From positions 15,779,001 through 15,843,000 of the forward strand of contig CM073907.1 of NCBI GenBank assembly GCA_037176705.1: DNA of 64,000 nt, given 5' to 3'. Under the pieces are notes generated by a model, which made no database searches, was not told the origin of the DNA, and was given only the letters and a program-made list of their open reading frames with translations. Source of the DNA: Molossus alvarezi. Lineage: Eukaryota; Chordata; Mammalia; Chiroptera; Molossidae. Both the position numbers and the translations under genes were made by a program. This document shows, in pieces, positions 36,001-49,143 of this stretch (positions are counted from its first letter, which is position 1; every line of letters begins with the position of its first letter).

Positions 36001-36337
36001 GAAACCCAAGATTGGAAGAGAGCATGATTTCTGAGTGGGATAATTCAACAGAATTTGAAATGAGGAGATCTCAGGTTGGAATACAGATGCTGCCTATGAA
36101 GATCGAAGAGAGCAGTAGGGAGAGGTGAGCAGAGCAGCTTCAGGCTGGTTCCTCATGGCTCAGGTTTCCATCACTATAACATGTGTTCCCGGGTCTTGCA
36201 CTGTGCAAAAGTGATTTTAGTCAAAATGCATGAAAAATATAATGGTATAAACAGAAAAAATATATACCAGTTTTTCTGCTTGGAGCTCTACTCAGATTTA
36301 AGATTTATTATGTTTAAAGTTCCTTTATAAAATTCTC
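33006..36337. other. Host DNA, no gene or young repeat recognised
   Basis: The longest gap free of L1 continues here. Only short frames occur. The most protein-like, at 34200-34382 (60 codons, with LELKELEVLIDLNGK), has no family I can name. No splice structure or poly(A)-tailed retrocopy is evident. It is typical AT-rich intergenic or intronic DNA. Confidence 0.5.
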
Positions 36338-39300
36338 TTAGACCAAATGAATTTAATAGATACATACAGAGAATTACACCCCATAACAACAAAATTCACA
36401 TTCTTCTCAAGTGCACATGGGACATTCTCAAAGATAGACCACATGTTAGGACACAAACTAAGTCTCCATAAGTTCAAGAAGACTGAAATTATATCAAGCA
36501 TATTCTCAGATCACAATGGCATGCAACTAGAAATCAATTGCAACAAGAACATGCAAAGACATTTGAACACATGGAAGCAAAATAGCATGTTATTAAACAA
36601 CAAATGGGTCAATGAGGAGATCAAAGAAGAAATTAAAAAACTTCCTGGAATCCAATGAAAATGAACACATAACAACACAAAAACTATGGGCTGCAGCAAA
36701 AGCAGTTCTGAGAGGGAAGTTCATAGCACTACAAGCCTACCTCAAGGAGCAAGAAAAATCTTTAATTGACTATTTAACCTCACAACTTAAAGAACTAGAA
36801 AGCAAACAAAAAGAAAACCCTAGAGCACATAGAAGGAAGAAAATAATAAAGATCAGAGCAGAAATAAATGACATAGAGATCAAAAAAAAGAAAAAAGAAA
36901 CCAGCAATTCAAAAAATCAATGAAACAAAAAGCTGGTTTTTTGAAAAGATAAACAAAATTGATGGACCCTAAGCTAGACTCACTAGGAAACAAAGAGAGA
37001 GAACCCAAATACAGCAAATCAAAAATGAAAAAGGAGAAGTAACAACTGACACCACAGAAATACAGAAGATCATTAACAACGACTATGAAAAATTATATAG
37101 CAACCAATTTGACAATTTAAGCAAAATGGACAAATTCCTAGAAACACATAGTCTCCCAACACTGGACCAGGAAGAGATAGAAAACTTGAACAGACGAACA
37201 ACAACAGAAGAAATTGAAGATGTAATCAAGACTCTCCCAGCAAACAACAGACCAGGCCCGGATGGCTACACGGGGGAGTTTTATCGAACATTCATAAAAG
37301 AACTAACACCCATTCTCCTCAAACTATTGCAAAAAATTCAAGAAGGAGGACTTTCAAACTTGTTTTATGAGGCCAGCATAATTCTAATTCTAAAATCAGA
37401 AAAAGACATTAAAAAGAAAGAAAACTACAGGCCAATATCCCAGATGAACATAGACGCCAAAATCCTGAACGAAATACTAGCAAATCAGATCCAGCAACAC
37501 ATCAAAATAATTATTCACCATGACCAAGTGGAATTCATCCCAAGAATGCTAGGCTGGTACAATATTTGAAAATCAATAAATGTTATACACCACATAAACA
37601 AAATGAAGAATAAAATCCAGCCCTGGCCAGTTTGGCTCAGTGGTTAGAGCGTTGACCTGCGGTCCTGAGACACCTGGGTTCGGTTCCCACTAAGGGTGCA
37701 TACCTCAGCTGCAGTTTGTCCCTGGCCCTGGTCGGTCATGCGGGTGGCAGCCACTCAATGTGTTCCTTTCATATCGATGTTTCTCTCTCTCTGTTCCTCT
37801 CTCTCCCTCCCACTCTACCTGAACAAAAAATGGGAAAATGTCCTCGGGTGAGGATAAAAAAAGAAAAAAAAAAAGAATAAAATCCACATGATCATAAAAG
37901 TAGATGCCAAAAAACCTTTCGACAAAATCTAGCATCCATTTTTTATAAAAACGCTCAGCAGTGTGGGAATAGAGATATCATATGTAGACATAATAAAGGC
38001 CATATGTGAAGACCTACAGCCAACATCATACTCAATGGGCAAAAACTAAAAGCATTTCCCTTAAGAACAGGACAAGACAAGAATGCCTAGTTTTGCAATT
38101 CTTATTGAACATAGTACTGGAAGTCTTAGCCGCAGCAATCAGACAGGAGAAAAAAACAAAAGGGATCCAAATTAGAAAGGAGAAAGTGAAACTGTCATTC
38201 GCAGATGACATGACATTATACGTAAAAAACCCCAGAGACTCCATCAAATATTTACTAGACTTAATAAATAAATTTGGCAAAGTAGCAGGGTACAAAATTA
38301 ATGTCAAGAAATCTATGGCATTCTTATTCACCAATGATAAACTCACAGAAAAAGAAACTAAAAAAACAATTCCATTTACCATCATTGCAAAAAAACTTAA
38401 AATACCTAGAAATAAACATAACCAAAGAAGTAAAGGACCTATGCACAGAAAACTACAGGTAATTGAAAAAAGAAATAGAGGAAGATATAAAAAATTGAAA
38501 GCACACACCTTGTTCATGGAGTGGAAGAATTAACATCATTAAAATGCCCATAATACCCAGAACAATCTGTAGATTGAATGCAATCCCCATCAAAATACCA
38601 ATGACATACTTCACAGAACTAAAACAAATACTTCAAAAGTTCATATGAAACCAAAAAAAGACCCCAAATAACCCCAGTAATCTTGAACAAGAAGAACAAA
38701 TTTGGAGAAATTACATTACCACTTTCAGGTTATACTACAAAGCCACTGTAATCAAAACACCCTGGTACTGGCACAAGAACAAGCATATAGACCAGTGGAA
38801 CAGAACAGAGAACCCAGAAATGGACCCACGGCAATATGCTCAATTAATATTTGACAAAGGTGGCAAGAGCATACAGTGGAGTAAAGACAGCCATTTTAAT
38901 AAATGGTGTTGGGAAAATTGGACAGCTACATGCAAATAAATGAAACTAGACCGTCAACATACACCATACACACGAATAAATACAAAATAGATAAAAGACT
39001 TAAATGTGACTCATGAATCCATAAAAATCCTAGAAGGAACTGTAGGTGACAAAATTGTAGACATCATATGCAGCAGAATTTTCACTGATACATCAAAATG
39101 GAAAGGAATCCTACTATCTGGAAGACCATAATCGCCAATAATGCATCAAATAAGAGTTAATTTCCAAAATATATGGAGTGCTTATAAAACTCAACAATAG
39201 GAAGACAAAGAACCCAATTAGAAATGGGCAAAGGAACTAAAAGGACACCTCTTCAAACAGGACATACAAATGGCTAAGAGACACATCAGTAATCATCAGA

Positions 39301-40055
39301 GAGATGCAAATTAAAACAACAATGAGATATCACCTCACACCTGTTAGAATGGCCAACATCAACAAATAATCAAACAACAATTCTTGGTGAGGGTGTGGAG
39401 AAAGGGGACTCCAGTACACTGCTGCTGGGCATGCAGACTGGTGCAGGCATTATGAAAAACAATTTGGTGTTACTTCAAAAAAGTAAAAATTGAACTTCTA
39501 TTTGACCCAGTGATCCCACATCGAGCAATGTAGCCTAAGAATCCCGAAACACCAATCAGAAAGAATATATGTACCCCCATGTTCATAGCAGCAGTATTTA
39601 CAATAGCTAAATGCTGGAAACAGCCCAAATTTCCATAAGTAGATGAATGGATAAAAAAGCTGTGATAGATATACACAATGGAGTACTATGCAGCTGTAAG
39701 AAAGAAAGATCACTTATCCTTTGTGATGACATGGACAGACCTGGAAAGTATTATCCTAAGTGAACCAATACAAACAGAGAAATAAAGTATCATATGATCT
39801 CACTTATCTGTGAAATATAATGAAAGTAACAGTCTGAGGAATGGGGTAGTCCCAAAGACGTAGCAGTGGGGTACAGACTGACAATCCCCAGAAGAGTAAT
39901 AGGGAGGGAGACATAAACCACAGAACTTATATGCATGTATGCATGAACAAAGGACATGGACCAAAAAGCTGGAGACAGGACAGGAAGGGAGGGGGAGGAA
40001 GAATGAGTGGGGGGGAAAGGGAGAAACATCTGGAACCAAAGTAAATAAATTAATT
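36338..40055 (+). mobile_element. Old 5'-truncated L1 (endonuclease to tail)
   Basis: It begins at the endonuclease DQMDLIDIY block and runs through linker, RT, C-terminus, 3'UTR and tail at about 40030-40055. Stops and frameshifts break it into open pieces (36347-36658, 36612-36923, 37126-37569, 38006-38533). The RT box has lost a codon (SFADDMTLY instead of LFADDMxLY). About 100 bases are missing near 39092, between ACTGATACATCA and AAAATGGAAAGG. A SINE sits inside it. Confidence 0.9.
37620..37872 (+). mobile_element. tRNA-derived SINE, younger subtype, inside the old L1
   Basis: It has GCCCTGGCCAGTTTGGCTCAG, box B GGGTTCGGTTCCC, a CTGCAGTTTGTCCCTGGCCC body, CACTCAATGTG, a CT-rich stretch and the ending TGTCCTCGGGTGAGG plus A tail. 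A perfect 14-bp duplication, AAGAATAAAATCCA, lies at 37606-37619 and 37873-37886. Confidence 0.95.
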
Positions 40056-40270
40056 AATAATAAAATACATTACTACATAGATATAAATATAAATGATATA
40101 GATAAATATATAAACAAAGATGATATAAATTGATTAGGTATAGATAGATATAGATAGAGATAGAGATGATAGATATAGATAGATATAGATGATATAGATA
40201 TAGATGATATAGATATAGATGATATATATATGCATATAGATACAAATATAAATATAGATATACATATAGA
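40056..40270. repeat. AT-rich microsatellite (ATAGAT / GATATAGAT)
   Basis: Imperfect arrays of ATAGAT, GATAGA and GATATAGAT units directly follow the L1 tail, which probably seeded them. The array then gives way to non-repetitive DNA. Confidence 0.9.
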
Positions 40271-40489
40271 TAGGTACGGGGTGTTTCAGATCACAACCAA
40301 TGTGTTCAAAAATGTGGATTTTGAGCTCTTTTTATGCTGACCTCTCATGTCTTCTCTCAGGACCTGTTTTCTGTTTGTGAATATCTTTATTTGGGATGTC
40401 ATGAAGAGGTTGAAGAAATCATATGTATTTATATTTAATGATTCAGTATTGTTACCAAAATAAAATTTTATTAAAATAATAAGGTAAGA
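40271..40489. other. Short unique interval
   Basis: No gene or repeat is recognised between the microsatellite and the next L1 5' end. Confidence 0.4.
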
Positions 40490-42703
40490 AAAAATGACAG
40501 TGGAACAAATGGAAGCTACACAAACCTCCTCCAACAACCAAACTGAAACTACAACAAAAATAAAAAACACAATATTGAAAAAAAAAAACTAAAAACAGCT
40601 GAGAGAACCTATATAACTAAAGACAGAAAGAGGATACCAAATCGAGCCTGGTAGAAACTGTGGAGGTGTGATTGAGTAGGCTGAGGGCCCAAAAACATTA
40701 GCTGAAGGCTGCTTCACCTGATAAAGCAGGGGTTTTAAACAGTACAAAATCAAGTACATCCACTTACCTTGGGCTCCAGCAAAGGGAGGGCTGACTGCAC
40801 TGAAAATGTGAGGAGAGAGTCCAAAACTCTTGGTTCAGGAGACAGCTGGAGGGAAGGATACTGGGTGTTTAGTGCTGTTATCAATCCCTCATAGAACAGC
40901 AGCCACCTTATTCAAGGAGCTTCTTCTCAGAGCCTTGGGAGAAGCAATGGACCCTCACTCAGGAATTCAACACCACCAGGCTGACCTGAAAATGCAAATT
41001 GAGGCTCATGAAAATATAGTGTCTGACAGAAAGCAAGTGTCTCACCCTCTGGAAATCCTCTTATACATAAGGAATTTTTTATACTTTTGAAGGCTACAAA
41101 TTGAGGTTCATCACATTAATGAAACTAATGGCTGCCAGGAAAAATCTAGAGGATAACATTTTCTTGGCCTTCCAATCTACCAACGAAAATAATCCTTGAG
41201 AGTAGTGTTTAACATGAGTTCCTTCACAATTATCCTAACCCAGTAAAGGGAGGCACAACCAGAAAAACACGAACACCCACAGGGAAAATTTGGCAGGTTT
41301 TAGAACCCACTGAGACAGCCTCAATGGTGAAACAAAAATACAAGTCACAAATAAAAGAACAAGATATTTTACAGAAAAAGAAATAAATGAAATGGATTTA
41401 AACAAGATATCAGAGACAGAATTAGGAGTAATACTATGAGGAAGCTCAACAACATTAGTAAAGAGCTCAACAGCATGAGTGAAGATAAGGAAAAATTGAA
41501 AATTAACAAACTGGAAATGAATAATGAAATAGCAGATATAAAGAACACATTGGAAGCAATGAAAAGCAGGTCAGAGAAGGGCAAAAATTGGATCATGAAT
41601 TAGAAGACAGGATAGAAAATATCACCCAATAAGAAAACCAAAATGAAAAAAAAAAAACAAAACGCAATTAAAATACAGAAAGACAGCCTAAGAGAACTGT
41701 GGGACAACATGAAATACAATAACACACAGATCATAGAAGTTCCAGGAAAACAAGAAAATGAGCAGGGATAGAGAATATATTTGAAGAAATCATGTCAGAA
41801 AACACTCATAACTTGGTGAAGGAAAATGGCATATACCTTCAAAAAGCACAAAGAGGTAAAGCTTTGAAGAATCCAATAACACCAACATCGAGACACATAA
41901 TAATTAAAAGGTCAAAATTAAAAAGAGAAAGAAAATTTAAATGCAGCAACACATAAGCAACGGATTACCCACAAAGAAAACCACATAACCTTATCAACTG
42001 AATGCTCAACAAAAACACTACTGGACAGAAGAGAGAGTCATGAAGTGATCACGATAAGGAAAAACAAGGATCTGAATCCAAGACTACTCTATCCATCAGA
42101 CTATCATTTAAAATAAAAGATAAAATGAAGGAAGAGCTTCCCAGAAAAAAAGGCTAATAGAATATGTTAGCAACAACCAGCTCTTTAAGAAATGTTAACA
42201 GGGGTGCTATAATAAGAAGAAGAAATAGGAAGATAAATATAACCATAATAAATGAAAATTGCAATAAATAAGTACATATCAATAATTGCCTTAAACACAA
42301 ATAGATTAAACATTCCTATCAAAATCACAGAGTATCTGAATAGATAAGAATGCATAGCTTATATATAGGTTTTTTAGAAGAGACCCAACTCCCAAAAACG
42401 CCTTACATAGGTAGGAAGTGAAGAGATGGAAAACTAGACATGAATTACAAAAAAATACACAAAAACATGTCAACACATAAAGACCACATAGCACGTTATT
42501 AAACAAAGAATGGGTTCACAAGGAGATCAAGAAAAAATTAAAAACTTCATAGAAACCAATGAAAATGAACACACAACAACACAAAAACAATGGGATTCAG
42601 TGAAAGTAGTCCAGATAGGAAAGTTTATACCATACATGTCTACCTCAGGAAACTACATTTTCTAATTGACTATCTTACATCACAACTTAAAAAACTAGAA
42701 AGA

Positions 42704-42742
<39 letters not shown>

Positions 42743-43480
42743 AAAACAGAAAAAAAAAACAGAGTAAGTAGTAGGAAATGTATAGCAAAGATCACAGCAC
42801 AAATAGTCAACATACAGACTAAAAAAAATTCAAAACATGGCCCTGGCCGGTTTGGCTCAGTGGTTGGAGCGACGGCCTGCGGTGCAGAGAGACCCGGGTT
42901 CAGTTCCCGCTAAGGGCATGTACCTTGGTTGTAGTTTGTCCCCGGCCCTGGTTGGTCGTGCAGGTGGCAGCCACTCGATGTGTCCCTTCACATCGATGTT
43001 TCTCTCTCTCTCTCTTCCTCTCTCTCCCTCCTGCTCTATCTGAACAAAAAATGGAAAAATGTCCTCGGGTGAGGATAAAAAAAAAAAAAAAATTCAAAAC
43101 ATGAACAAATGTACAAATTTCTAGAAATACATAATCTCCCAGAACTGTTTGGGGAAGAGATAGAAAACTTGAAAAGACCAATCACAACTAAGAAAATTGA
43201 AGATATAACCAAGAATTTTCCAGCAAACAAAACTCCAGGCTCAGACGGCTTCACTGGGGATTTTTACTGAACATTCAAAGAAATAACACCCATTCTTCTC
43301 AAACTAATTCAAAGAATCCAAGAAGAGGTAACACTTCCAATCACACTTAATGAGGCCAGCATAATCCTAATTCCCAAACCAGATAAAGACACTACAAACA
43401 AAAGAAAACTACCCTAATTAACACAGATGCTAATATCCTTAACAAAATATTAGCAAATTAAATCCAGCAATATATCAAAC
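40490..43480 (+). mobile_element. Old L1 (5'UTR, ORF1, deleted ORF2), ends at the VNTR junction
   Basis: A diverged 5'UTR (about 40490-41310, with CACTTACCTTGGGCTCCAGC), an ORF1 with stops (about 41325-42210) and the ORF2 start (about 42250) are visible. ORF2 lacks most of the endonuclease (a jump near 42440) and ~200 bases of linker, the latter shared with 25945-26685. A (CAA)n microsatellite lies at 42706-42742. The L1 stops at AAATCCAGCAATATATCAAAC and joins the GC-rich element. Confidence 0.85.
42840..43090 (+). mobile_element. tRNA-derived SINE, young subtype
   Basis: GCCCTGGCCGGTTTGGCTCAG head, box B GGGTTCAGTTCCCGC, the GTCCCCGGCCCTGG and GGTCGTGCAGGTGGCAG body, CT repeat, TGTCCTCGGGTGAGG end and A tail. 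A perfect duplication AATTCAAAACATG lies at 42827-42839 and 43091-43103. The related L1 fragment at about 26270 lacks it, so it inserted after the two copies separated. Confidence 0.96.
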
Positions 43481-44395
43481 AAACACCCAAGTGATGGCCT
43501 GAGGCCACTTCACCTGCTTAGGACTCCACCAGTGAGCCCTTTGCTAGACCCCACAGGAGAGGCCCAAGGAGGGGCCAGTGGCCTGGCTAGAGGGGCTGGT
43601 GACACCTGAGTGTGGGAAGGCTGGTTGGAAGGGCTGGTGACACCAGGGTAGGGGCAGGTGAGTCAGAGACCATGGGGACATGCAAAGTGGGGGCAGGGGC
43701 ATTGGAGGGCTGGTCACACTAAGGAGCTAGTAGGTGGGTTGGAGTGGCTGGTGACACTGGGGTATGGGTAGGCGCCACAAACAGGCTGGGGAGACCAGGG
43801 AGGGAACAGGTGGGTTGGAGGGCCTGGTGATACCTGGGAGGGAGAAGAAGGGTTGGAGGGACTGTTGACACCTGGGTAGGGGCAGGTGGGTGGGCTGGGG
43901 AGCACAGGGTAGGGAGCGGCCTTAGTGCCAGGCCACTGGGATCCTACAGGAGGTAGAGCACAGTGCTGGCAAAGGAGAGCACTGAGGTGAAGTCTCCATT
44001 CCAGAGGCCTTGGCATTGCTGAGCACCAACATGACTGGCTGCTGCCTCCAGAACCCGGCTTCAGAACTGCTCATGCAGCCCCTGGCGCAGCAGGTCCTCA
44101 CAGGGCAGCGACACCGATGGGAGACCAGGGAGCCAAAGACCAGGCAGAGCAGGGAGCCAAGCACCAGGAAGCTGAAGCACTGGTGGTGCGGAGCCACCCC
44201 ACCAGGCACAAGCACAAAATGCTGGCAGGGGACCTCAGCATCTTACCCCACCAGAGCCATAGCAGAGCCTGCCAAGTTCCTAGCCTGCCCTGTGGCTCCA
44301 AGCCCATCCTGGGTCCCGGGGCCTGCCTCTGTCCGCGAATCTGCTCCCGCCTCTGGTCCCAAACCACCTCACATGCCCCCACACCCAAAATAGAA
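43481..44395. repeat. GC-rich VNTR element with gene-like segment (copy 2 of 3)
   Basis: The left part, about 43481-43930, has six or more ~38-bp units around GGAGGGGCTGGTGACACC. The right part, about 43930-44395, is a non-repetitive GC-rich segment. Read on the minus strand, it encodes a hydrophobic stretch (CFSFLVLGSLLCLVFGSLV) in an open frame, the kind of sequence expected from a membrane-protein exon. Immediately right of it, L1 ORF1 C-terminal sequence begins. The copy at 52911 has ~90 extra bases in the gene-like part. I cannot name the source gene. Confidence 0.8.
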
Positions 44396-46920
44396 GGTGA
44401 AATAAAAAGAATTCCATGCAATAAAAAACAAAAACAAATAAACAACAAAAGCCAAGGGAACATATTTTCACCAATCCAGCACTCCAAGAAATGCCACAAG
44501 AACTGCTGTAATAAGCAGAAGAAATAGGAAGAGAAACATAACCATAATAAATGAAGATGGAAATAAATAAGTACACATCAACAATAACCTTAAATGTAAA
44601 TTGATTAAACATTCTGATCAAAAGACACAGAGACACTGAAGGGATAAGAAAGCATGACTCATATATATGTTGTTTACAATAGATCCAACTCACAACAAAA
44701 GACTCACATAGTTTGAAAGTGAAAGGATGGAATTTTCCAAGCAAGCAAGCAAAACAACACCAACAACAACAACAACAAAAAACAAAACCTGGGGTAGCAA
44801 TACTTATACTTGATAAATTTATAATTCAAAATGAAGGCCATAACTAGAGACAAAGAAGGCCACTACATAACATTGAAAGGATCTATCCAACAGGAACAGG
44901 AGAATATAACCTTAGTAAACATATATGCAACCAATAAAGAAGTACAGATACTTTGTAAAACTTCAGAAGGACTTCAAGAAGAAATAAAAAGCAACACAAT
45001 CATAGCAGGAGATTTCAACACCCCCTGACATCACTGAATTGATCATCAAGACAAAAATTTAACAATGAATCAGAAACTTTAAACTATGTACTAGATCAAA
45101 TGGATTTAATAAATATCTACATAGAATTAAACCACAAAACTGCATAATTCACATTCTTCTCAAGTGCACAGGGAACATACTCAAAGACAGACCACACGTT
45201 AGGACACAAAGTAAGTATCTACAAGTTCAGGAAGATTAAAAAAACAAATAGAGCATCTTCTCAGATCACAATGGCATAAGAGTAGCAATTAATTACAATG
45301 AAAGCACTCCAACCCAAGGAAGATAAATATTATGTTATTAAACAATGAATGGGTTACCAAGGAGATCAATGAAAAAGATTTAAAACTTCCTGGAAACCTC
45401 CCTGACTGGTTTGACTCAACGAAAGTCAACCTGTGGACCAGAGATTCCTGGGTTTGGTTCCCACTAAGGGCACATGCTTCAGTTGTATTTAGTCTCCAAA
45501 CTTGTGTGGGGTCATGTGCATGGCAACCAGTCGATAAGTCTCTCTCACATCGATGTTTTTCTCTCTTTATTTCTCTCTTCCTCCTACTCTATCTGAAGAT
45601 AAATGCAAAATTGACCTCAGGTGAGGATACAAAAAAAAAGAAAAAGAAAAAGTTCCTGGAGAACAATAAAAATGAAAACACAACACAACAACACAAAAAT
45701 CTGTGGGATGCAGCAAAAGCAGTCCTGAGAGGACAATTCATAGCACTACATGCCTACTTCCAAAAACAGAAAACTTTGAATTCAATATCTAACCCTACAA
45801 GTTAAAGAACAAGAATGTAAAGAAAAACAAAAATCCAGAGCAAGTAGAAGTAAATACATAAAAAAGTCAGAGTGACAATAAATGACATAGAAACTAAAAA
45901 ACAATTCAAAAGAACAATGAAACAAAGAGCTGGTTCCTTAAAATAAATAAATAAACAAGATTCATGGACCCTTAGCCAGACTCACCAGGAAAAAAAGAGA
46001 AAGGATCCAAATAAACAAAATCAGATAAAAAAGAGGAGAAGTAACAACTGACACCACAAAAATCAGGATTGTTTTAAAATGATATGAACAATTAAATGCC
46101 AACAAATTGGTCACTATAGGACAAACTGACAATTTTTTAGAATCATACAGTGTTCCAAAACTGAACCAGAAAGAGACAGAAAACTTGAACAGACTAATAA
46201 AAACTAAGGAAATTGAAAATGTAATCAAGAAATCCCAACAAACAAAAGCTTGGGCATGGATGTCTTTACAGAGAAGTTTTATTGAACATTCAAAGAATAA
46301 TTAACCCCCATTTTTCACAAACTATTCCCAAAAATTTTAAGAAGAAGGGGCACTTCCAAAGTAGATTTATGAGGCCAGCATAATTCTAATTATAAAACCA
46401 GATAAAGGTACCACAAAGAAAGAAATGTACAGGCTACTATACCTGATAAACATAGATGCCAAAATCCTTAACAAAATATTAAGTAATTGTATCCAGCAAT
46501 ACCATAATAGAAGTTATAAACCTTGACCAAGTCAGATACATTCCAGGGATGCATGGCTGGTACAATATGTGCAAATCAATAAGTGTGGTACATCATATAA
46601 ACAAAATGAAAGATAAAAATCATATGATCATATCAATAAATACTGAAAAGTCTTTTAACAAAATTCAGCACTTATTTCTGATCAAAACACTCAGCTATGT
46701 AGGAATAGAAAAATCATATCTCAACATATATGAAAAACCTACAGACAATATATTACTCAGTGGGCAAATACTAAAAGCATTATCCTTAATAACAAAGTCA
46801 AGACAGGAATGGCCACTCTTGCAACTTTTATTTACCATAGTGCTGGAAGTCTGAGTCAAAGCAATTAAACAAGAAGAAAAAGTAAAAGAGATCTGGATTG
46901 GAAAGAAGGAAGTGAAACTG
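44396..46920 (+). mobile_element. Headless old L1 (ORF1 tail, ORF2 endonuclease to RT)
   Basis: It starts at the last ~40 codons of ORF1 (GGTGAAATAAAAAGA, CACCAATCCAGCACTCCAAG) and continues with the spacer, ORF2 endonuclease, linker and RT blocks. All are broken by stops. It ends at GGAAGTGAAACTGGATGACAG, where the FADD region and downstream RT are deleted. The same L1, with the same SINE, is at 14999 and 53766. Confidence 0.87.
45398..45650 (+). mobile_element. tRNA-derived SINE, old subtype (copy 2 of 3 at the same L1 site)
   Basis: CTGACTGGTTTGACTCAACG head, box B GGGTTTGGTTCCC, a TTCAGTTGTATTTAGTCTCC body, GGGGTCATGTGCATGGCAACC, CT stretch and CCTCAGGTGAGGATAC end. Duplications AACTTCCTGGAAAC and AGTTCCTGGAGAAC flank it, at the same ORF2 position as at 15395 and 54746. 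Confidence 0.9.
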
Positions 46921-48124
46921 GATGACAGTACCAGATATCAGGTTATACTACAAAGTCATTCTAATCAAAACAGCCTGCGACTGGCACAAGAATAGGCATG
47001 TAGATAAATGAAACAGAACAGAGAATCCAGAAATTAACCCAAGACAGAATGCTCAATTAAAATTTGACAAAGGTCTCTAGAGCACAAAATTGGGTAAAGA
47101 CAGCCCATTTAATCAATGGTATTTAGAAAATTGGACAGCTACATGCAAAAAAAACAAAAAACAACAACAACAAAAAAAACGAAAGTAGACCAACAACTTA
47201 CACCATACAAAAAACTACAGTCAAAATGGATAAAAAAACTTAAATGTTACTTGTGAATCCATAAAACTCCAGAAAGAAAATGCAGGCATCAAAATCTCAA
47301 ACATCACAGGCAACAGAAATTTTACCAATGCACTGCCTAGGGCAAGAGAAACAAAACAAAACAAAAAAATAAATAAATAAACACATGGGACTACATCAAC
47401 ATAAAAACCTTCTGGACAGCAAAAGAAACAAGCATCAAGATAAAAAGGCCACCCACTTTATGGGAGAGCATAATTGCCAATTATAACATCAAATAAGGGA
47501 CTAATTTCCAAAATATATAGAGTGCCCATACAAGTCAACAAAAGGAACACAAACAATTCAAATAAAAGTGGGCAGGGGACCTATATAGACACCTCTCCAA
47601 ACAGGACATACATTTGGCCAAGACACACATAAAAAAAATACTCAATGTTAAGCTGGCCGGTTTGGCTCAGCAATTAGATCATCATCCTGTGGTCCGGAAA
47701 GACCTGGGTTCAGTTCCCGCTAAGAGCACGTACCTTGTTTGCAGTTTGTCCCGGGCCCTGGTTGGTTGTGCGGGTGGCAGCCACTCGATGTGACCCTTTC
47801 ACATTGATGTTTTTCTCTCTGTTGCTCTTTCTCCCTCTCACTCTACCCGAATAAAAAATAGAAAAAATGTCCTCGGGTGAGGATGAAAAAAAAAAAAAAT
47901 GCTCAATGTTACTAATCAGTCGAGAGATGCAACTTCAGAGAAGGGGAGTGAAGGGGGAGATATGAGATAAACCAAAGAACCTATATGCATGTCTGCATAA
48001 CCAACAGACATAAACAACAATGCTTGTGAGGGGGCAGGATAGATAGGTCTGAGGAAAAAGGAGAAACATCTGTATCAATAAAATGAATAAATTAATTAAA
48101 ATGCATGCATAATAAATAAATAAA
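46921..48124 (+). mobile_element. Old L1 ORF2 C-terminus and 3'UTR
   Basis: It continues the L1 after the RT deletion: CCAGATATCAGGTTATACTAC, WHKN-equivalent, then the C-terminal blocks with stops and a CAACAA repeat near 47160. It is interrupted by a SINE at 47651 and resumes at 47897, ending in the AT-rich tail. It matches 21972-22630. Confidence 0.87.
47651..47896 (+). mobile_element. tRNA-derived SINE, young subtype
   Basis: CTGGCCGGTTTGGCTCAGC head, box B GGGTTCAGTTCCCGC, GTTTGCAGTTTGTCCCGGGC body, CCACTCGATGTG, CT stretch and TGTCCTCGGGTGAGG end. Duplications ATACTCAATGTTA and ATGCTCAATGTTA flank it. The matching block at about 22380-22410 lacks this SINE, so it came after that duplication. 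Confidence 0.93.
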
Positions 48125-48390
48125 TAATAAATAATAAATTTTTTAAGAAAAGTGGCAGATAGATAAAATGATATCAGATAATATTGGTAATAGTTATTAA
48201 AACTAGGTAATGAATATTTTCACCTTTATTAGACTATTCTGTAGGCTTTAGGAATATGTATGCATTTTTCCTTTTTTAAAAAAATTTTCTTATAAAACTG
48301 TTTTCCACATCAAGTATTAGATTATCCTGAAATATTAGTCAGATAACAAGAGTCAGAATAAATCCTTGGTGTATTTTTTTATTTCAAAAA
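48125..48390. repeat. Duplicated ~260-bp AT-rich spacer (copy 2)
   Basis: This is the counterpart of 22631-22892, with the same order of landmarks and small differences. It separates an L1 tail from an L1 3' fragment in both places. Confidence 0.85.
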
Positions 48391-49143
48391 TGATCATGAG
48401 GTATCACCTCACACATATCAGAATGGCTACCATCAACAAATCATCAAACAACAAGTGTTGGTGAGGGTGTGGAGAAAAGGGGACTCTAGTACAGTGCTGG
48501 TGGAAATGCAGACTGGTGCAGCCACTATGGAAAACAATATGGTGTTATCACAAAAAATTAGAAATTGAATTGCCATTTGATCCAGTGATCCCACTTCTAG
48601 GAATATACACTAAGAAGCCTAAAAAATCAATCACAAAGGATATATGTACCCCCATGTCCATAGGAGCACTATTTACAATAGCTAAGATCTGGAAACAGCC
48701 CATGTGTCCATCAGTAGACGAATGAATAAAAAAGCAGTGGTACATATACCCAATGGAATACTATGCAGCTATAAGAAAGATAGATCTCTTACCCTTTGAG
48801 ATTACATGGAGAGACCTGGAAAGTATTATCCTAAGTGAAACAAGCCAAGCAGAGAAAGACAAATACCATATGATCTTACTTTTTTATAGAATATAATGAA
48901 CATACCAGTTTGAGGAATTGGGTAGACACCAAGATGTGAAAGTGGGGTACAGACTGACAAACTCAGAAGAGGAAGGGGTGGAGGGAGGGAAAAGATGAAC
49001 CACAGAACTTATATGCATGTATGAAAACTGATGGACACAGACAACAAAGCTGGGTATGGAGTAAAGGGGATAGGGAGGAGGGTGTCAATGAAGAAAAAAA
49101 GGAGAAATGTCTATAACAAAAATAAATTAATAAAAAATATTTA
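48391..49143 (+). mobile_element. L1 3' fragment
   Basis: ORF2 C-terminus from the ATGAGGTATCACCTCACAC block, a 69-codon open piece at 48516-48725, the stop, 3'UTR and tail (about 49105-49143). Paired with 22893-23624. Confidence 0.88.

Noticed and set aside
40830..41090. 86-codon frame as a host gene
   Set aside because: It falls inside the diverged L1 5'UTR (CACTTACCTTGGGCTCC region) and matches the 5'UTRs at 49.7 and 58.1 kb.
42706..42742. Poly-glutamine coding run
   Set aside because: It is a CAA microsatellite in a dead L1 ORF2, not a protein feature.
42840..42915. tRNA gene
   Set aside because: The tRNA-like head with box A and box B is part of a SINE with body, tail and target-site duplications; no acceptor-stem pairing was sought or claimed.
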